From NCBI RefSeq assembly GCF_963678635.1, contig NC_087062.1:96341705-96405704 (forward strand): 64,000 nt of DNA, given 5' to 3'. Shown piece by piece: positions 23,561 through 35,545 of this stretch; positions within the stretch are counted from its first letter, which is position 1, and the number at the start of each line of letters is the position of its first letter. The translations under genes and the position numbers were made by a program. Under the pieces are notes generated by a model. That model was not told where the DNA came from and searched no databases. It worked only from the letters and a program-made list of their open reading frames with translations. The stretch comes from Symsagittifera roscoffensis (Eukaryota > Xenacoelomorpha > Acoela > Convolutidae).

Positions 23561-25299
23561 CTGGTGGAACCATGAAATCATCCCACTATTGTGCTGCTGA
23601 TTTCAAACTCAAAATGAGCTTTGAATTAAAACTTGAAAATCGAAAAAAAATTCTTAACCATTGCAATATACGATATACACGTACATTGACACTTAATATT
23701 ATAAATTGGAAGAGTACACCAGAAAGAGTCCTATGAACAATATTTTTACGAGAAAAAAAAACTTGTATCCAGTTACAACACCTTAGCAAAGATAATCCAA
23801 GTTAAACAAATGTTAACGAACTCAAGAAAAAGAGAAAAATTTTAAATTATTTTTAATGAAAAAATTGTCGACTTTGGTTACTACCTTTTTGAGGAACTAA
23901 CTCATATTGACAAAAGTGGATCAATTTTCCGAAAAAAAAAACACTGTCCAAGCCAAAATTCACTCAAGTTTTTTCCCGGCATTTGCACTTTTGTTACTAG
24001 AGAGAGTAATGAGTAATTGAAATCAAAGCTCAACTACCGTGATCAAATTTTCAGACGTTTCCTCAAAAAAAAACTACAATCTAAAAAACTGATTTATCAC
24101 TTCGTTCATCAACGCTTAACAGTAAGAAAAATATAAACTGGCAAATCAAGAAATATTTAGTGAAAAAATTGCTGATTTATGTAAACAATAAAAAGTATAA
24201 AAACAAATCTGGCTACATAGATATACCCTTGCTACTGCTGACAACTTCAGTTAAATACCTCAATAACCGTTTATGTGGTGCAACTTAACAAAGTCTGAAA
24301 CAAATAAGAGTTCATATGAATTGAGGGCAGGGTCAATCTATTTCGTACGCCAATTAGGATCAACTCGGATTGTAATAAAGATAAGACATTGAAGTGGCGT
24401 GATGAGCTCAGATTTTTTAACAATGATAACTGTCAATACTCACCGACAAAATTAAATATACAATTAAATTATTTCATGAAAAACTGCGCACAATTAATAT
24501 CAAAAGTCTCTTCCAATAATCAACTTTGAGCAACGACCTTTTGATCAGACATTTGATCACTCAAATTAGTTTTTGTGTTTGATTTGATAGGAGATTTGTT
24601 TTCGAATCAGACATAGGACGATAAAAGTCAAGTTAATGGTAGCTTTACCTGCTGGTGCGAATAAGTATAACCTTAAGTTCAAAGACTTGCTCAAAATCCT
24701 GTATCAAGTGTGACAGACCGGCATTCCAGTAACCAGATTTAACTCGATTTTACCTCAATGCGAAACATTTGTTTTTGAATTATTCTATATAGCCTAAGGT
24801 TGTAGCAAAACACGCTACTTGTGAATAGACAAAACATTTTCCACCTATAATTTTTGCTTTGAATCAGTGCATTTACGGAAGTTAACTACTTTTAGTACAT
24901 AATCGCCAGTCAAGCTTTAGATCGTTTCAGACTAGTCAACCAATTAGTCTTATCAACTGGACTTATGCAGCTAAAGTGCAGAAGCCTAAAAGATAAGTAT
25001 TATCTTTTCGATTTATCTACCAATTTTGGAGTAAGCAAAATAACTTTTTCTAAATTGATAATTCAAAAGTATTAATTGTGAAAGGACTTTTTAAAAGCTA
25101 ACTCGCTATTTACCTGCTAATTATAATGATGAGGATTGAAAAAAAAACGACTTTGATGTTCTGCATGGTCGGGATGAAATTTCGAAACCCCAGAAAAATA
25201 AATCTCGAAGCAAAATATAGAATTACTGCCAAAATTCAATACACAGAGACCAAACTGAGCTTCTCATCAATTGAGATACAGGAAGAGAAACAATAAAAA
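23561..25299. other. Intergenic, no gene recognised
   Basis: The sequence is AT-rich. A short frame at 23,512-23,736 starts in the preceding repeat and has no recognisable similarity. A decayed MITE right end (ACTTCGTTCATCAACGCTTAA) lies at ~24,090-24,118. Confidence 0.4.
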
Positions 25300-25715
25300 C
25301 AAAGCTAACAAACAGTTGTAAAAGTGCCATGAACTCAATGAAACATAAATATCTACTGACTTGTTTTTTTTTTGAAATTTCCAGGCAACTTTCGACGTTC
25401 AAAGTGAAAAATAGATGGTCTTAAATATCTTTGAGTTTCAAGACAATTTATGACTGCTAATTTTTTGATAAAATAATCCAATTCGATACAACTAGATCAA
25501 TAGGTCAACTTTTTATTTCACCGGAAAATCCGGAAAATTCGACTTTCAAAACTAGAAGTCTCTCACGTTTTTCGTGATCTTTATACTTTTGCTGTTCGAT
25601 AAAGTTTTTCAACACAGGAAATGAAGTGAAAAAAAGGCAAATTTTAGCGTGAACAAATTTTAAGACTTATCTTAGCAATATATATAAACAAAAAAAGAAA
25701 GTTCATAACTCTTAA
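25300..25715. mobile_element. MITE-like element, copy 6 (decayed)
   Basis: The interior blocks CTAGATCAATAGGTCAAC, AACTAGAAGTC and TTTTGCTGTTCGATA identify the family. The termini (AAAGTGCCATGAACTCAATG and AAAGTTCATAACTCTTAA) are strongly mutated but still inverted relative to each other. Confidence 0.55.
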
Positions 25716-26729
25716 TCATACATTGAAAAGCCATTTCTAAAACACATTGCAAAAAACAAACAAACACACGAAAAAAAATCATAGACCGAAAAAAAATTTC
25801 TACAAAAAGGCGAAGAAGAGAATCGCATCACTTGCTATACAAAAATGAAGGACAGTAACTACTTGCAGATGAACCAACAAAACGAAAAATAAAATTGAAA
25901 TTAAATGTTTTCTTATTAGAAAGTTTCCGAAAAACGACATCCTGGAACTGAATTACTTGTACCATTACTTGCAGCCACATTAAATAAAAAGGTGGCGACT
26001 AAAGCTGAACAAACTAAAAAAAATTAATTTTTTTTAAAACTACAGAATACTGTTGACAATTTTCCAAGTTTATTTCTCAAATTTTTATTTCGGAGCGCTT
26101 ATGAGGGTGATTTAGGTTCTCCAAAAAACTCACGTTAGATCTTAGCCGTTTTCGTTTAATAACAGCGAAAATAAATATAAAAAAAAAATAAGGAGAACTA
26201 TCAACTATAGTGCGACGCACCTACGGTGCTTCAAACAGATTAAAAATTTCAAATTAATTTCAAAAATTGAACAATAAAAACTTTCAGCTTAAGGTTCTTT
26301 TCAAACTATAATGGTCAAGTCTCCAAAAATTATTCAGTTTCAGATCTTCGTATTTTGAACTCAGAAACGAAATCATATAATGGCCGACAGCATATAACTG
26401 AACTTAACATATTTAACGAATTCATTGGCAAAACCACTGATACATGAATGAGACTCTGTTTAAATAAAGTTTTTTATTTTCAATAGACCGTACGTATATC
26501 ATTTGCTGACATCAGTAGATAAGTGCATTTAAGTTAAAAACGGCAGACTTTTTTCTTAGTTTCACGACTCTTTTTGAAATATCCTAAAACGTCAATTTCC
26601 AAGACTAACAATTTGAGCGATTTATTAGGATGGACTTCTTATCTGGGAAAACATATGCGTCGACCAACTTATTTGGAAATGCGTCAAGCATACATATTTG
26701 GAGTCCAGATATAAATTTCTTCGGACCAC

Positions 26730-27450
26730 CTTGACAGCACTCAACTAGTGATGAGAAGAGACATTTCAAGTTGTTTGAAAAAAGTTGAAAAAACCATATA
26801 CAAATGTCATAACTTGGAAACTAGGATGATTTGAGCAGTGAAACTTAGAGGAAACAATTTCAATATCTGAGAGCACCCTGAGATTTCCCCATTACAGGCT
26901 TGAGGAATAATGATTTTGTAAATCAAGTTATTGAAAAAAAAAACAATGAAAAAACCTCAAGTCTCGGAAAATAAAATGAACTAATTTCAAGTCCGGAGGA
27001 AAGACTCAAACCCTTGTTGCTACATAGCAGCAACTACCTACAGGGCTAGGAAATTTCAAATTTTAACTCTGTTACCTTTGTTTTGAAACTTTTGAGCAAA
27101 TCATAAAAAAAAAATGTCATCTCTCAGAAATCAAACGTATTTGAGCAGTTACATTTGGAGGCAGTATTTGCAACCGCAGAGAGCATCCAGCTAGAGGGTT
27201 GGGAATTTCAATCTTTTTAATTCCAAGTTTTCAGAAAATACAAAGATTTGAGCATTCATATTTGAAAGCAAGATTCGCAACCTCGAAAAGTACCCTGACA
27301 GCAGATCACTATAGAGATGGAAACTTCGAATTTAGTGAATTTTTTTTATATCTAAGTTAATAGAAAAAATTTGCTAAAATCATTAAAAAAGTAAAACCTC
27401 GGAAAGTAAAAGCATTTCAGCAGTCACATTTAGATGTATATTTTGCAAAC
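26730..27450. repeat. ~150-170 bp tandem repeat, second array
   Basis: Four to five units contain the same landmarks as 23,030-23,560 (GAGCAGTxACATTTxGAGG, TTTGCAACCxxxGAGAGCACCCTGA, AACTAGAGGGTTGGxAATTTC). Units are separated by poly-A-rich linkers and differ by many substitutions, suggesting an old array. Confidence 0.6.
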
Positions 27451-27559
27451 GCTAAACTGTGAAATTCTTAACTGCGAGATTTACAAAAATTTTTGCATGC
27501 ACCGAAATTTTCGCGTGTCTCAACAAAAGTTCAATTGAATATAAATTTAAATAGAGCCG

Positions 27560-27980
27560 ATCGAAGATTGGGAAAAAGTAATAATGGCAAGAAAACATTA
27601 GAAAAACAACAGAATTTCTTGATAAAATCTCAACTTTCGAATTTCAAAGAAAAAAATAGATGCCTTTAAAGCTCTTTGAATTTCTGGAACAATTTATGAT
27701 TTGCGCTTTTTGATTACATGAACCCAACTAGAGAAAACTGGATCAACAGGTGAAGTTTTAATTCCGCTGGAAATCTAAAAATTAAATTTAACTTTCGAAA
27801 CTAGAAATCGTTCACGTTTTTTCGCGCCATTTCTACATTCGTATTTGAAGAGTGCTATTTGCGTCCCTTTCAGCAGATTAATTTCAATTGAACTCAAAAA
27901 GTGTATATATTAAGACTCTTAAGACTGAAAAAAACCAGCAAGACCGACATAAGAGTCTTCACTACGTTCATTACTCTTGT
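27560..27980. mobile_element. MITE-like element, copy 7
   Basis: The left end (GCCGATCGAAGATTGGGAAAAAGTAATAATGGC) is a mutated family terminus. The right end CACTACGTTCATTACTCT is a good one. The interior GAGAAAACTGGATCAACAGGTGAAG block and the CTTTCGAAACTAGAAATCGTTCACG block are conserved. It is the closest relative of the 18.2 kb copy. Confidence 0.68.
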
Positions 27981-28589
27981 TCTTGTTAAAAAAAAAGATT
28001 TTGTATTGAATTTTGAAACCCCCCATAAACTACAATGAGATTAGACTCATATAATATCTACCTCAAAAGGAGTAAAACTCTAAAACTCGCAGCCTTACAG
28101 ATAATCAAAAAAATGTTCGAAACAAGCGCACGCAGTTCCAACCAGTTACCATTGCAAAAGATGAAAATACATGTATGTCTCAACAAAAGTTCCGATTTTG
28201 AAAACGTCTTGAAAATATCCTATGGGGGTGAAACATTAAACCACTAGTATTGAGATTTTATAATTAAACATTGACATGGAATGTAAAATTAAAATCGGTA
28301 AATACGAATTATTCTTCCTGTATCTGAATACAACAGTTCAATATTTAGACCATTTTTTTACTTGACAGTGGAAAATTTTTCTTCATGAAATCAAATCACG
28401 ACAGATAATGCTTTCATTTAATAATACACATAACTCCCACGAGCTTTCCTCGAAATACCAAAATCGGGCAAAAACACCCTCCGCCATAGTTGAAGCAAAG
28501 CTGATGCAGCTAATGTTAAAATTCATTGTCGCTATAAAAATTCTTTCAACCCTTCTATACTGAAGTTAAAGCCAATAAAATGGTACAAA

Positions 28590-29010
28590 CAGGGGCGGAT
28601 TTAGGGGGGGGGGGGGGGCGGACGCCCCCTCCCTCAGGGATTCGACCCCCTGCCGACCCAAAGGGTCCCCCCTTTGGTACTTTTTAAGAAATCCATTTTT
28701 TGCCGACCTACCCTAAAATTTTTCTAAACGCGCCTTTGGCGCCAATATATACTAACTTTGAGGGGAGCGCGCGCCAAAAAAATGCGATTTGTCAAAATTT
28801 TTCATAAAGTGCCTAAAAACGGCTTTTTTGACCTGTTTTTTCAAAAATTTGCCTGCGGCGCTCAAAATTTGGCAAACACAGGGACCTTTTAGTGCTTTAG
28901 AAGAGCTCGGAAAATCAATTTGGTCCACCTAAAAAAAAAAAGGTCGTCAAAATTTTCGAAAAATTTTTGAAAATCCGCCCCCCCTCAAAAAAATCCTAGA
29001 TCCGCCCCTG
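28590..29010. mobile_element. Non-autonomous hAT-like transposon with 8-bp TSD
   Basis: This 421-bp segment starts CAGGGGCGGATTTAGG and ends CCTAGATCCGCCCCTG, a 16-bp terminal inverted repeat with one mismatch. It is flanked on both sides by GGTACAAA (28,582-28,589 and 29,011-29,018). An 8-bp target-site duplication is characteristic of hAT-superfamily (also P-element) transposition. The interior is non-coding, with a long G tract at the left end, GCGCC-rich palindromic patches and A/T runs. A decayed relative lies at 3,160-3,557. Confidence 0.85.
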
Positions 29011-29267
29011 GGTACAAATAGAAGAAACTTAAAATTACAGCAAATGCCTCTCATTTAAAAGAAGCAAAAAATACTTTGAACATCCTAAATTTTTTTAAAT
29101 TCAAAATTCAGCCCTGTATCCTCCCAAGCATGGGCGCTTAATCTCTGTACCAAGTGGACAAAATCAGTCATAATTGATTTGGCTGAACACGAAGCTAACA
29201 AATGATTCACTAATTCTTTAAGATAAGTTGCTTACTGAATAAAACTTGATCAAAAAAAATAAAAACT

Positions 29268-29369
29268 TGATCAAAAAGATCTCAGTAAACGAAAAGTATA
29301 AAATCTCGTTTACTGAGATCTTTTTGATCACAAGAATAAAAACTTGATCAAAAAGATCTCAGTAAACGA
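29268..29369. repeat. 25-bp perfect palindrome with a third direct copy of the arm
   Basis: The 25-nt arm TGATCAAAAAGATCTCAGTA... (29,268-29,292) is followed, after a 13-nt loop, by its exact reverse complement (29,306-29,330). A further exact direct copy of the arm lies at 29,345-29,369. A partial copy (ACTTGATCAAAAA) precedes at ~29,243. The arm itself contains TGATCA and AGATCT palindromes. Confidence 0.85.
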
Positions 29370-29719
29370 AAAGTCTGAGTACCTGTTATTGTTAAACAAA
29401 GCTCGCAGCTCAAAAAATGTGTTGTAAAAGACAATTCCCAAGGAACAATTATACTGGGGAAGCTGCAGAAGCCATAAAGGACGCATATAGGCAAGAAAAC
29501 AGCAAAAGCGTTTCAGACACTTATGTTCCGGACAAAAGTGTCCAAAATACAAAAATTGTCCAAGACAAAATTGTCCAATTATCCAAAAATTGTCCTGCCT
29601 ACAGATAACAACCAATTTTTTGTTGATATAACGCTCAAGAAGGATTCATTCAAAAAGCCCACGCACAAGTGCAATTAGACCAGAATTTTTTTGAGCAGCA
29701 TATTGAAGACAAATTTAAA

Positions 29720-29775
29720 CACAGAGGCGAAGCTGAGCTTCGCACCACTTGCGATACAAATATGAGCGGCTATGA
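29720..29775. repeat. GAGGCGAAGCTGAGCTTCGC dispersed palindromic motif
   Basis: This is the best preserved copy of a short family (ACAGAGGCGAAGCTGAGCTT then CGCACCACTTGCGATACAAA). Others lie at ~7,390, 12,790, 19,950, 21,830 and 25,808. The core CGAAGCTGAGCTTCG is a near-perfect palindrome. It may be a terminal part of a longer, unrecognised repeat. Confidence 0.5.
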
Positions 29776-30004
29776 TTAATATAAAAGGGAAAAACACCAA
29801 TGAATCGTTTTTGTCAATAAAAATTGCAACAAAAGCCCAAAATATCCAGAACAAAATTGCCTGCGCCATTAGAATCTCTACAAAAAGCTTTGGGTAAGCT
29901 ATAAAGAAGGCAAGTTACCAAAAACGTCCTTTCTGCGGAACTAAGCAGACCACAAAAGCAGACAGACAATAAATCAAATAAGCCAAAATTTTCTATTTAC
30001 AAAA

Positions 30005-30215
30005 AAAAAAAACAGGTCAACTCGAATCGAACTCCCAGGCTTTGTCGTCTCAAGCATGACGGTTACATCAACTTAAAATACAACTGAACCATCGGGCTAC
30101 GGGAACCAAGCCGACAAAAATAAACAGCCTGACGATAGTCCGAAAAAAAACACAAAAACTCTAGTTTGCAAAAAAGGGCCCGGCCATATTCGAACCGCAC
30201 GCCTTTGCCATCTAA
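30005..30215 (-). repeat. Two tRNA-derived SINE-like heads
   Basis: On the minus strand, 30,013-30,110 carries an A-box-like TGGTTCAGTTGT and a B-box-like GAGTTCGATTCGA ~55 bp apart, ending GACCTG and a T run. A second fragment at 30,165-30,215 preserves a better B box (GGTTCGAATATGG). Both share the GGCAAAGxC segment before the B box with 30,655-30,745, so they are one family. Confidence 0.55.
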
Positions 30216-30654
30216 AAAAGTTGTTTTTAACTCTACGATAGAAGCACCAGATGGTTGATTGGATTTGAATTCATAACTACCAAGCGGTAACAAAAACGAA
30301 AATACCTGAGCAGAAACCCTTCTTGCCGGAAAAAGACTCAAAAAAAATCTAAACGTATAAAAATGTTAAGTTCATTTCCCCTCAGAGCACATAACACATT
30401 TTTTTTTTCGGTCGTAACGACGCAATAAAAGTCCACTAAGTTGATATTAACTGAGCTGGAAATTATTATGCCGATAAAAATACAAGTGAAAAAAAAGTTT
30501 CGATTCGGTCGGATTTTTAAAATGCTGAAAGCAACTTCAGTGAGAATTGTTTGTAACTAAAATAAACGATTCTCAGATATGGCAACTTAGCCGACAAAAC
30601 ATAAGCAGACAAATAATAGGCCAAATTTTTTTTAATCCTGAATATTTACGGTTT

Positions 30655-30850
30655 GAAAAAACGTCCTGGTCAGATTCAAACACAGGGCTTTTGCTGTCCC
30701 AGGCGTAGTCTTTACTACCAAGCTAAGTGTGCGAGACTACAAAACTTGAATTCACTGTGCTGCAAGGCGCATCAGGAGTCCAATGAGTCCAGTTGTTTAC
30801 GGGAAAAAAATTCTAGCAGCCGATTGTAATAACCTTGCTTATCGCAAGGA
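30655..30850 (-). repeat. tRNA-derived SINE-like head and associated dispersed motif
   Basis: The minus strand reads TTAGCTTGGTAGTAAAG (A-box region), then GGGACAGCAAAAGCCC, then TGTTTGAATCTGACCAGGAC (B-box region). To its right, TTGTTTACGGGAAAAAAATT then CTAGCAGCCGATTG recurs at 8,455, 14,520, 23,740 and 32,395, usually near similar heads, suggesting they belong to one composite SINE. Confidence 0.5.
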
Positions 30851-32544
30851 TAAAGAGGAACCAAAGCATTTTCACTTACCTATACCATTATTGCTTGATT
30901 GATGCATATTCCATATTCAAACATTTTCTGTCATAAATTAAAAACTGCAACGAAAAGTTTCAGAAAGGTTTTATTGGAGTATATAAAAAGCTTCTAAAAT
31001 TTACTCTTTTCAGATCAATTTATAAAAGCGAAGACAGTAAGCAAAAGTAATTTGGTAGTTTCATGTTGCATAAATTAAAAATTATGTTTAGGAAAATGTT
31101 AGTAATTTTCAAGCATTTGTAGAGCCGTAAGTTATCAGGTACTATAATTATACGCCTTTTCAAACGAATATCGAAAGTATTGTCCAAAACGGCAGAAACA
31201 AAACTTACACAGAATCAAAGCGTACCTTCAAATCACTTCGGAAATAACGCAAGCACAGCATTGCAAGCTAGCGAATAGAAAATTATACAGAAATTACAAA
31301 ATCGAAAAAATATATATTCAGACAAATAATCAAGAAACACGACAAACAGCATTAAAAAGGACTTTACTTTTTAACGAGTGGTCACTTAAGCGACCATGCC
31401 TTCATTGAGCCAATAAAAGCCACTATACGCCGCTCACTGAGTCAAAAACAAAAAAATCGTAAGAAAAAAAAACAGTTAACAAAATTTTTTTGAGCAATCA
31501 AGTTTTTGACTTCGACTTTCTGCAAGACACCATTTTTTTTTTTCCAATCAAACACTTTTTTGATTGTGAAGCGACATAAATCAAGGTGACTAAGATGATC
31601 GAGGTGACTAAGCCAAAAAAAATATAATCGGAAAACACAGGAATACGTCAAAAATCATAGTATCTACAAAAAACTGATCGCGCAAAAGAAATTCCACAAA
31701 CTACAGAATGTAAAATCAGTATCGGAACAAAATTAACCAAGCCGTGAAAAAGCCAAAAACATCTTAGCAGAAACTCTTCAAGCCGAAGTTTCTATTTCAA
31801 TTCGAAACTAAATAAAAAAATTTACGCCCCCTTACTCTCATAACACACACAGGCACAGAAAAAAATTTTCGCGCGTCAAAAAGAGCCGAAACAACGATAT
31901 AAAACAAGCCGAAACCTATTAAGCCGGGAAAAAAAGAAAACGAAAATTTCAACAAAAGTAAAAATGCAACCAAAGGCGAAGGGGAACTTAAACATATGTT
32001 TCCCTTGGAATGACCCAAAATTGGGTCACTAAGCCGATAAAAAAACGCCGAAGTAATTTGAGCCGATCAAAGTTTATAATCGGAAAAAAACTTAAAAAAG
32101 ATATACGAAAAAAAGAAACGGCAAAATTTCAAAATCCGGGAGTAAATCAAAACACAAGCTAAATTATTCAAAATTGCAAGCAGCAATCAAAAAAACTATT
32201 CAAAGATGTGGTAACTAAGCCCAAAAATCTTAAGCGGACAATTATTAGGCCGAAAGTTTAATTTGAAATAGAGTATTACCCGTGCAAAAAAAAACAGGTC
32301 CGGTTCAGATTCGCTCACCAATTTGAATTAACTATGAAACAAGGTTCTACTAGAGATGAGTCCAGAAGCCCAGATGAGATATGTCCTGTGAACACAGTTA
32401 TTTACACAGAAAAAAGTCTAGTAACCGATTGCAATACCCTTGCTTATCGCAAGGGTAAATATCAGAACTATCCAAAAACATCCACTGCAGAAAAAAACTT
32501 TGAAAAGCTGAGCTCTCAATTCGAACAATGAAAATTCATCAATG
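30851..32544. other. Intergenic, repeats only
   Basis: No gene is recognised. 31,740-32,060 is related to the 7.6-8.25 kb repeat unit (CGCCCCCTTACTCTCATAACA, GCCGAAACAACGATATAA). 32,285-32,320 is a B-box-like SINE end followed by the TTTACACAGAAAAAAGTCTAG motif at 32,395-32,455. Confidence 0.4.
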
Positions 32545-33095
32545 AAACAAAGATAGCCGGTTGCTGTGCATGTAGCACAGAATAATCCGACAATAATCAT
32601 TTTTAAAAATTTGAAATTTTTTTTCTCCAAATAAGTGTCGTTTTTAGAGGTGGTGTGATTCGAGAACTACACGATCGCGTAGAAAATATGTGAATTAGGC
32701 ATAATCGACAACACTTGCCTTTAAAAAATGAATGTTGAACATATGAAAATAAATTTACACAATTTTTGGAGATTCTTTTTTGGCCAATAGGCGCAAAATG
32801 AAACATCCAAAACCAGTTTTCTTTATAGTAAAATCAGGTTTTTTTCATCATAGAAGTCAAAAAATTGGCATATAACGAGCTTACTCGATCGCGTTCTCGC
32901 TCGAAATTAGACTAAATCTTAATCATTTCAAACCAGTTTTTCTCAACACTGGGACAATTTTACGATAAATTTTTCAAGTCGTAAGAATCACGACTGAAAG
33001 GTCTTGAATATGCTCTATCACTCCACTCATTGGAAGGACTATTTGTGTTACCTGCTTTTGCGCGCAAAACAGAAAGGAAAAACTAAAGCACACCC
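32545..33095. repeat. Two dispersed repeats in succession
   Basis: 32,545-32,730 is a member of the GATAGCCGGTTGCTGTGC family (see 5.2 and 34.5 kb). 32,935-33,095 is a member of the CTCAACACTGG...GACTGAAAGG family (see 5.75 and 39.1 kb). The same two families are neighbours, in the same order, at 5.2-5.9 kb, which suggests they are parts of one longer element. Confidence 0.55.
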
Positions 33096-34511
33096 GATTG
33101 CACCGCTATTGAGGCCAATAAATAAATTAAACAAAATTGTACGAAAACATCTGTTGCTTTAAAAAATGAGACTGCCGAACTCAGACGCCAAGGCAACTTG
33201 CAAAAATCTGCCCAATGAAATCCGCGACTTCCATTGAAAAATCTGAGAAAGAAACATAACAAGAACATAGCTTGTGTAAACAAACTACGTAGAAAAATAA
33301 CCAATCAGAATTTTCTTTGCCAAAGAAGTGAAAGAATTAAAAGAGAAAGAATTAAAAAATTAACTAGTTGCTTACAGAAAAAAGTTTAGCATCCAATTTG
33401 AAATCAATTTCAATCGGGAATATTTTAGGAAACTATTTTAAGTAATTAATTCACGTAATTTTTTTACTGGAGAGTTTGAATCAAAAATAACTAGAAGATC
33501 ATCTTATGACAAGACAGAAAACTATTAGAATTAGAAAAACCGAGAATGCAATTCACCGATTACCAGTTGACAGCTCTTGCAGGATTTCAAATAACGCTAA
33601 AATGACAAATTTCAAACGACGTGGTGTGCAATAAGATTAACGAAAAAATATCATTCAGGTCAACGGCAAAGAATTACGATGAGAGCGAATTGTTTTGAAA
33701 CTGAATTGAAACGGATATAGGTACAATTGAAGATCGGAAAAGCTCATAGAGAAGTGCCAGTCTAAAATCAATTTAAGCCCAGTGCCGCATCAGGCGAGAG
33801 AGAAAGATGGGTCAAAAAGCTTTGATAGAAATTAGATGTAACTTGAATAGAATATGGCAGCGAGTTGAATTGAATTCTGACGCTCGAGGGGGCTTGAAAT
33901 TTTTTACAATAAACTTTGAGAGCAGAAAACACATGAAAGTCAAGAAATAAAATACTATAAATTCACAACGACTTCTTTATTATCAAGGCAGCAGACTAAC
34001 TGTCAACTGTCAATTTCAAGTGACTCAAAATATTTCCAGTCAAAAACAAACACATCTCGAGAACAAATTGGCACTGCAGTAATTAAACCACATCATAGTG
34101 GCTTAATAATCAAATATAAAATGAGTTTAGGTTGCCTGGTGGACCAATTGTATGTCCACGCTTGTTCACTTGACTGATTCAAATGCAAATCACTGAATGT
34201 GAGGTGCTTGATCAAAATATAAGCGGCACTTAAACCATTTTTTATTCAACTACACCGGGAGATTTTCAAAAGTAACAGTTCGGACTCAGCGCAGAAACCT
34301 AAAATGCAAATCAATAATAGGCAAGAGAAGCCGCTAGGCAAAAGGAGTACAAATTAGCAAATGAGAACCCCATTTTCGAACTTAGCTTTGATAAGCAGCT
34401 AGCTAGCATTTACTACAGTGCGCTTAGCTTACATTCAACACGGGTTATACAGTGAATGCGTGGCAGTGTGTGTCTCCTATTAGAAAGTTTTTGTTGAAGA
34501 AAAACAATTTT
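33096..34511. other. Intergenic, no gene recognised
   Basis: I see no coding similarity, no tandem repeat and no member of the named repeat families here. It is AT-rich single-copy-looking DNA. Confidence 0.4.
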
Positions 34512-34890
34512 AAACAAGGATAGCCGGTTATAGTGCAAGTAGCGCAGAATGCTCCGACCATAATCTAAAAAACACAAACTTTATTTCTTTCAAATTAGCG
34601 TCAATTGTTCTGCGTGGTGTGATAAAAAAGATCTGAGTAATTCGGCATACTCGACAATTATAGTAAAACAACAAGCCATGAATTAATTGCTTAAATTTTC
34701 ATATAAGAAAAAGGATAGCCGCTTGCTGTGCAAGTAGCACAAAATGTTCATACCATATTCATAAAAACACTAACAAAAATTCTTCAAATTATTAAGTTCG
34801 TCAACTTAGTGTCGTTGTTTGTACGTGGTGTGATGATGAAATATACACGCTAAACATTAGTAAATTAGGTAAAATTGACAATAGTTGTCT
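34512..34890. repeat. Two tandem copies of the GATAGCC...GCTGTGC repeat
   Basis: AAGGATAGCCGGTTATAGTGC (from 34,517) and AAGGATAGCCGCTTGCTGTGC (from 34,712) start two ~190-bp copies. Each continues with CAxxxAGCxCAxAAT, a GTCGTTGTTTxTxCGTGGTGTGAT-like block and GTAAATTAGG. They are diverged copies side by side. Confidence 0.6.
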
Positions 34891-35417
34891 CCAAAAAAAA
34901 TAACCATTCTTTTTTGAACAAAAATTTTCATTTTTTTTTAGAAAAGTTATCACGCCAGGGAAGTTCCCAATATAGATTTCAAAACTAGTTTCTGTCGTGT
35001 CTCAATTTATTTATGTGAGGTCTCTGAAGGTTGCTCTGAGTATTACTGAGTTTGTTATTTAGTCGCTTTCCAAATGACGAGGAAAGTTCTATGGCCGAGA
35101 GATATCGGATGTCGTTCAGTTCGCAGGGCGGTATTCCTCTTGAAAGCTCAAAGTACAGAGAAAAAAGTTTAGGCAAAGGCTTTAATTTCGAATCAAGCTG
35201 GTCACTCTCGCGGATATCTCTCGAGTGATTTTACAAAGTTTATAAACCAAGAGTATATGCTATTATTTACACTCAACAAATTTATTTAACAAAGTTATCA
35301 GTAAAGATTGGCCACTCTGTTTTTCATCATCAAGCCTTTTTCGGAGTTTATTATTTGAGTTCAAATGTTTACTTCCTGTTTCTTTCGTAATGATGTTTGC
35401 TAGTCCCTTCGTTCACA
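34891..35417 (-). other. Probable 3' flank or LTR of the env-like element, unassigned
   Basis: A 63-codon minus-strand frame (34,985-35,176) is open but has no recognisable similarity. Base composition is less AT-biased than the flank to the left, consistent with the outer part of the degraded retroelement whose env lies at 35.9-38.7 kb. Confidence 0.35.
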
Positions 35418-35545
35418 TCTTCTTGTTGTCTCACAGAAAATACAGTCCGTGGTCGTAAATACCAAATAGGGACTTGAAGTAATTTGGTTGGGTCAAATAA
35501 TGAATCACACCCATAAATGGAATTTACGGATGTGACACTACCATC
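35418..35545 (-). repeat. Repeat shared with 38,940-39,052 (possible LTR remnant)
   Basis: TCTTCTTGTTGTCTCACAGA, then an AGTCCGTGGTCGTAAA stretch, TTGAAGTAATTTGGT and GGAATTTAxGGATGTGACA occur in the same orientation at both places, bracketing the env-like pseudogene. Two direct copies flanking env-derived sequence suggest LTR or LTR-proximal remnants of one deleted element. The match is short (~115-125 bp), and I cannot define LTR ends. Confidence 0.45.
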
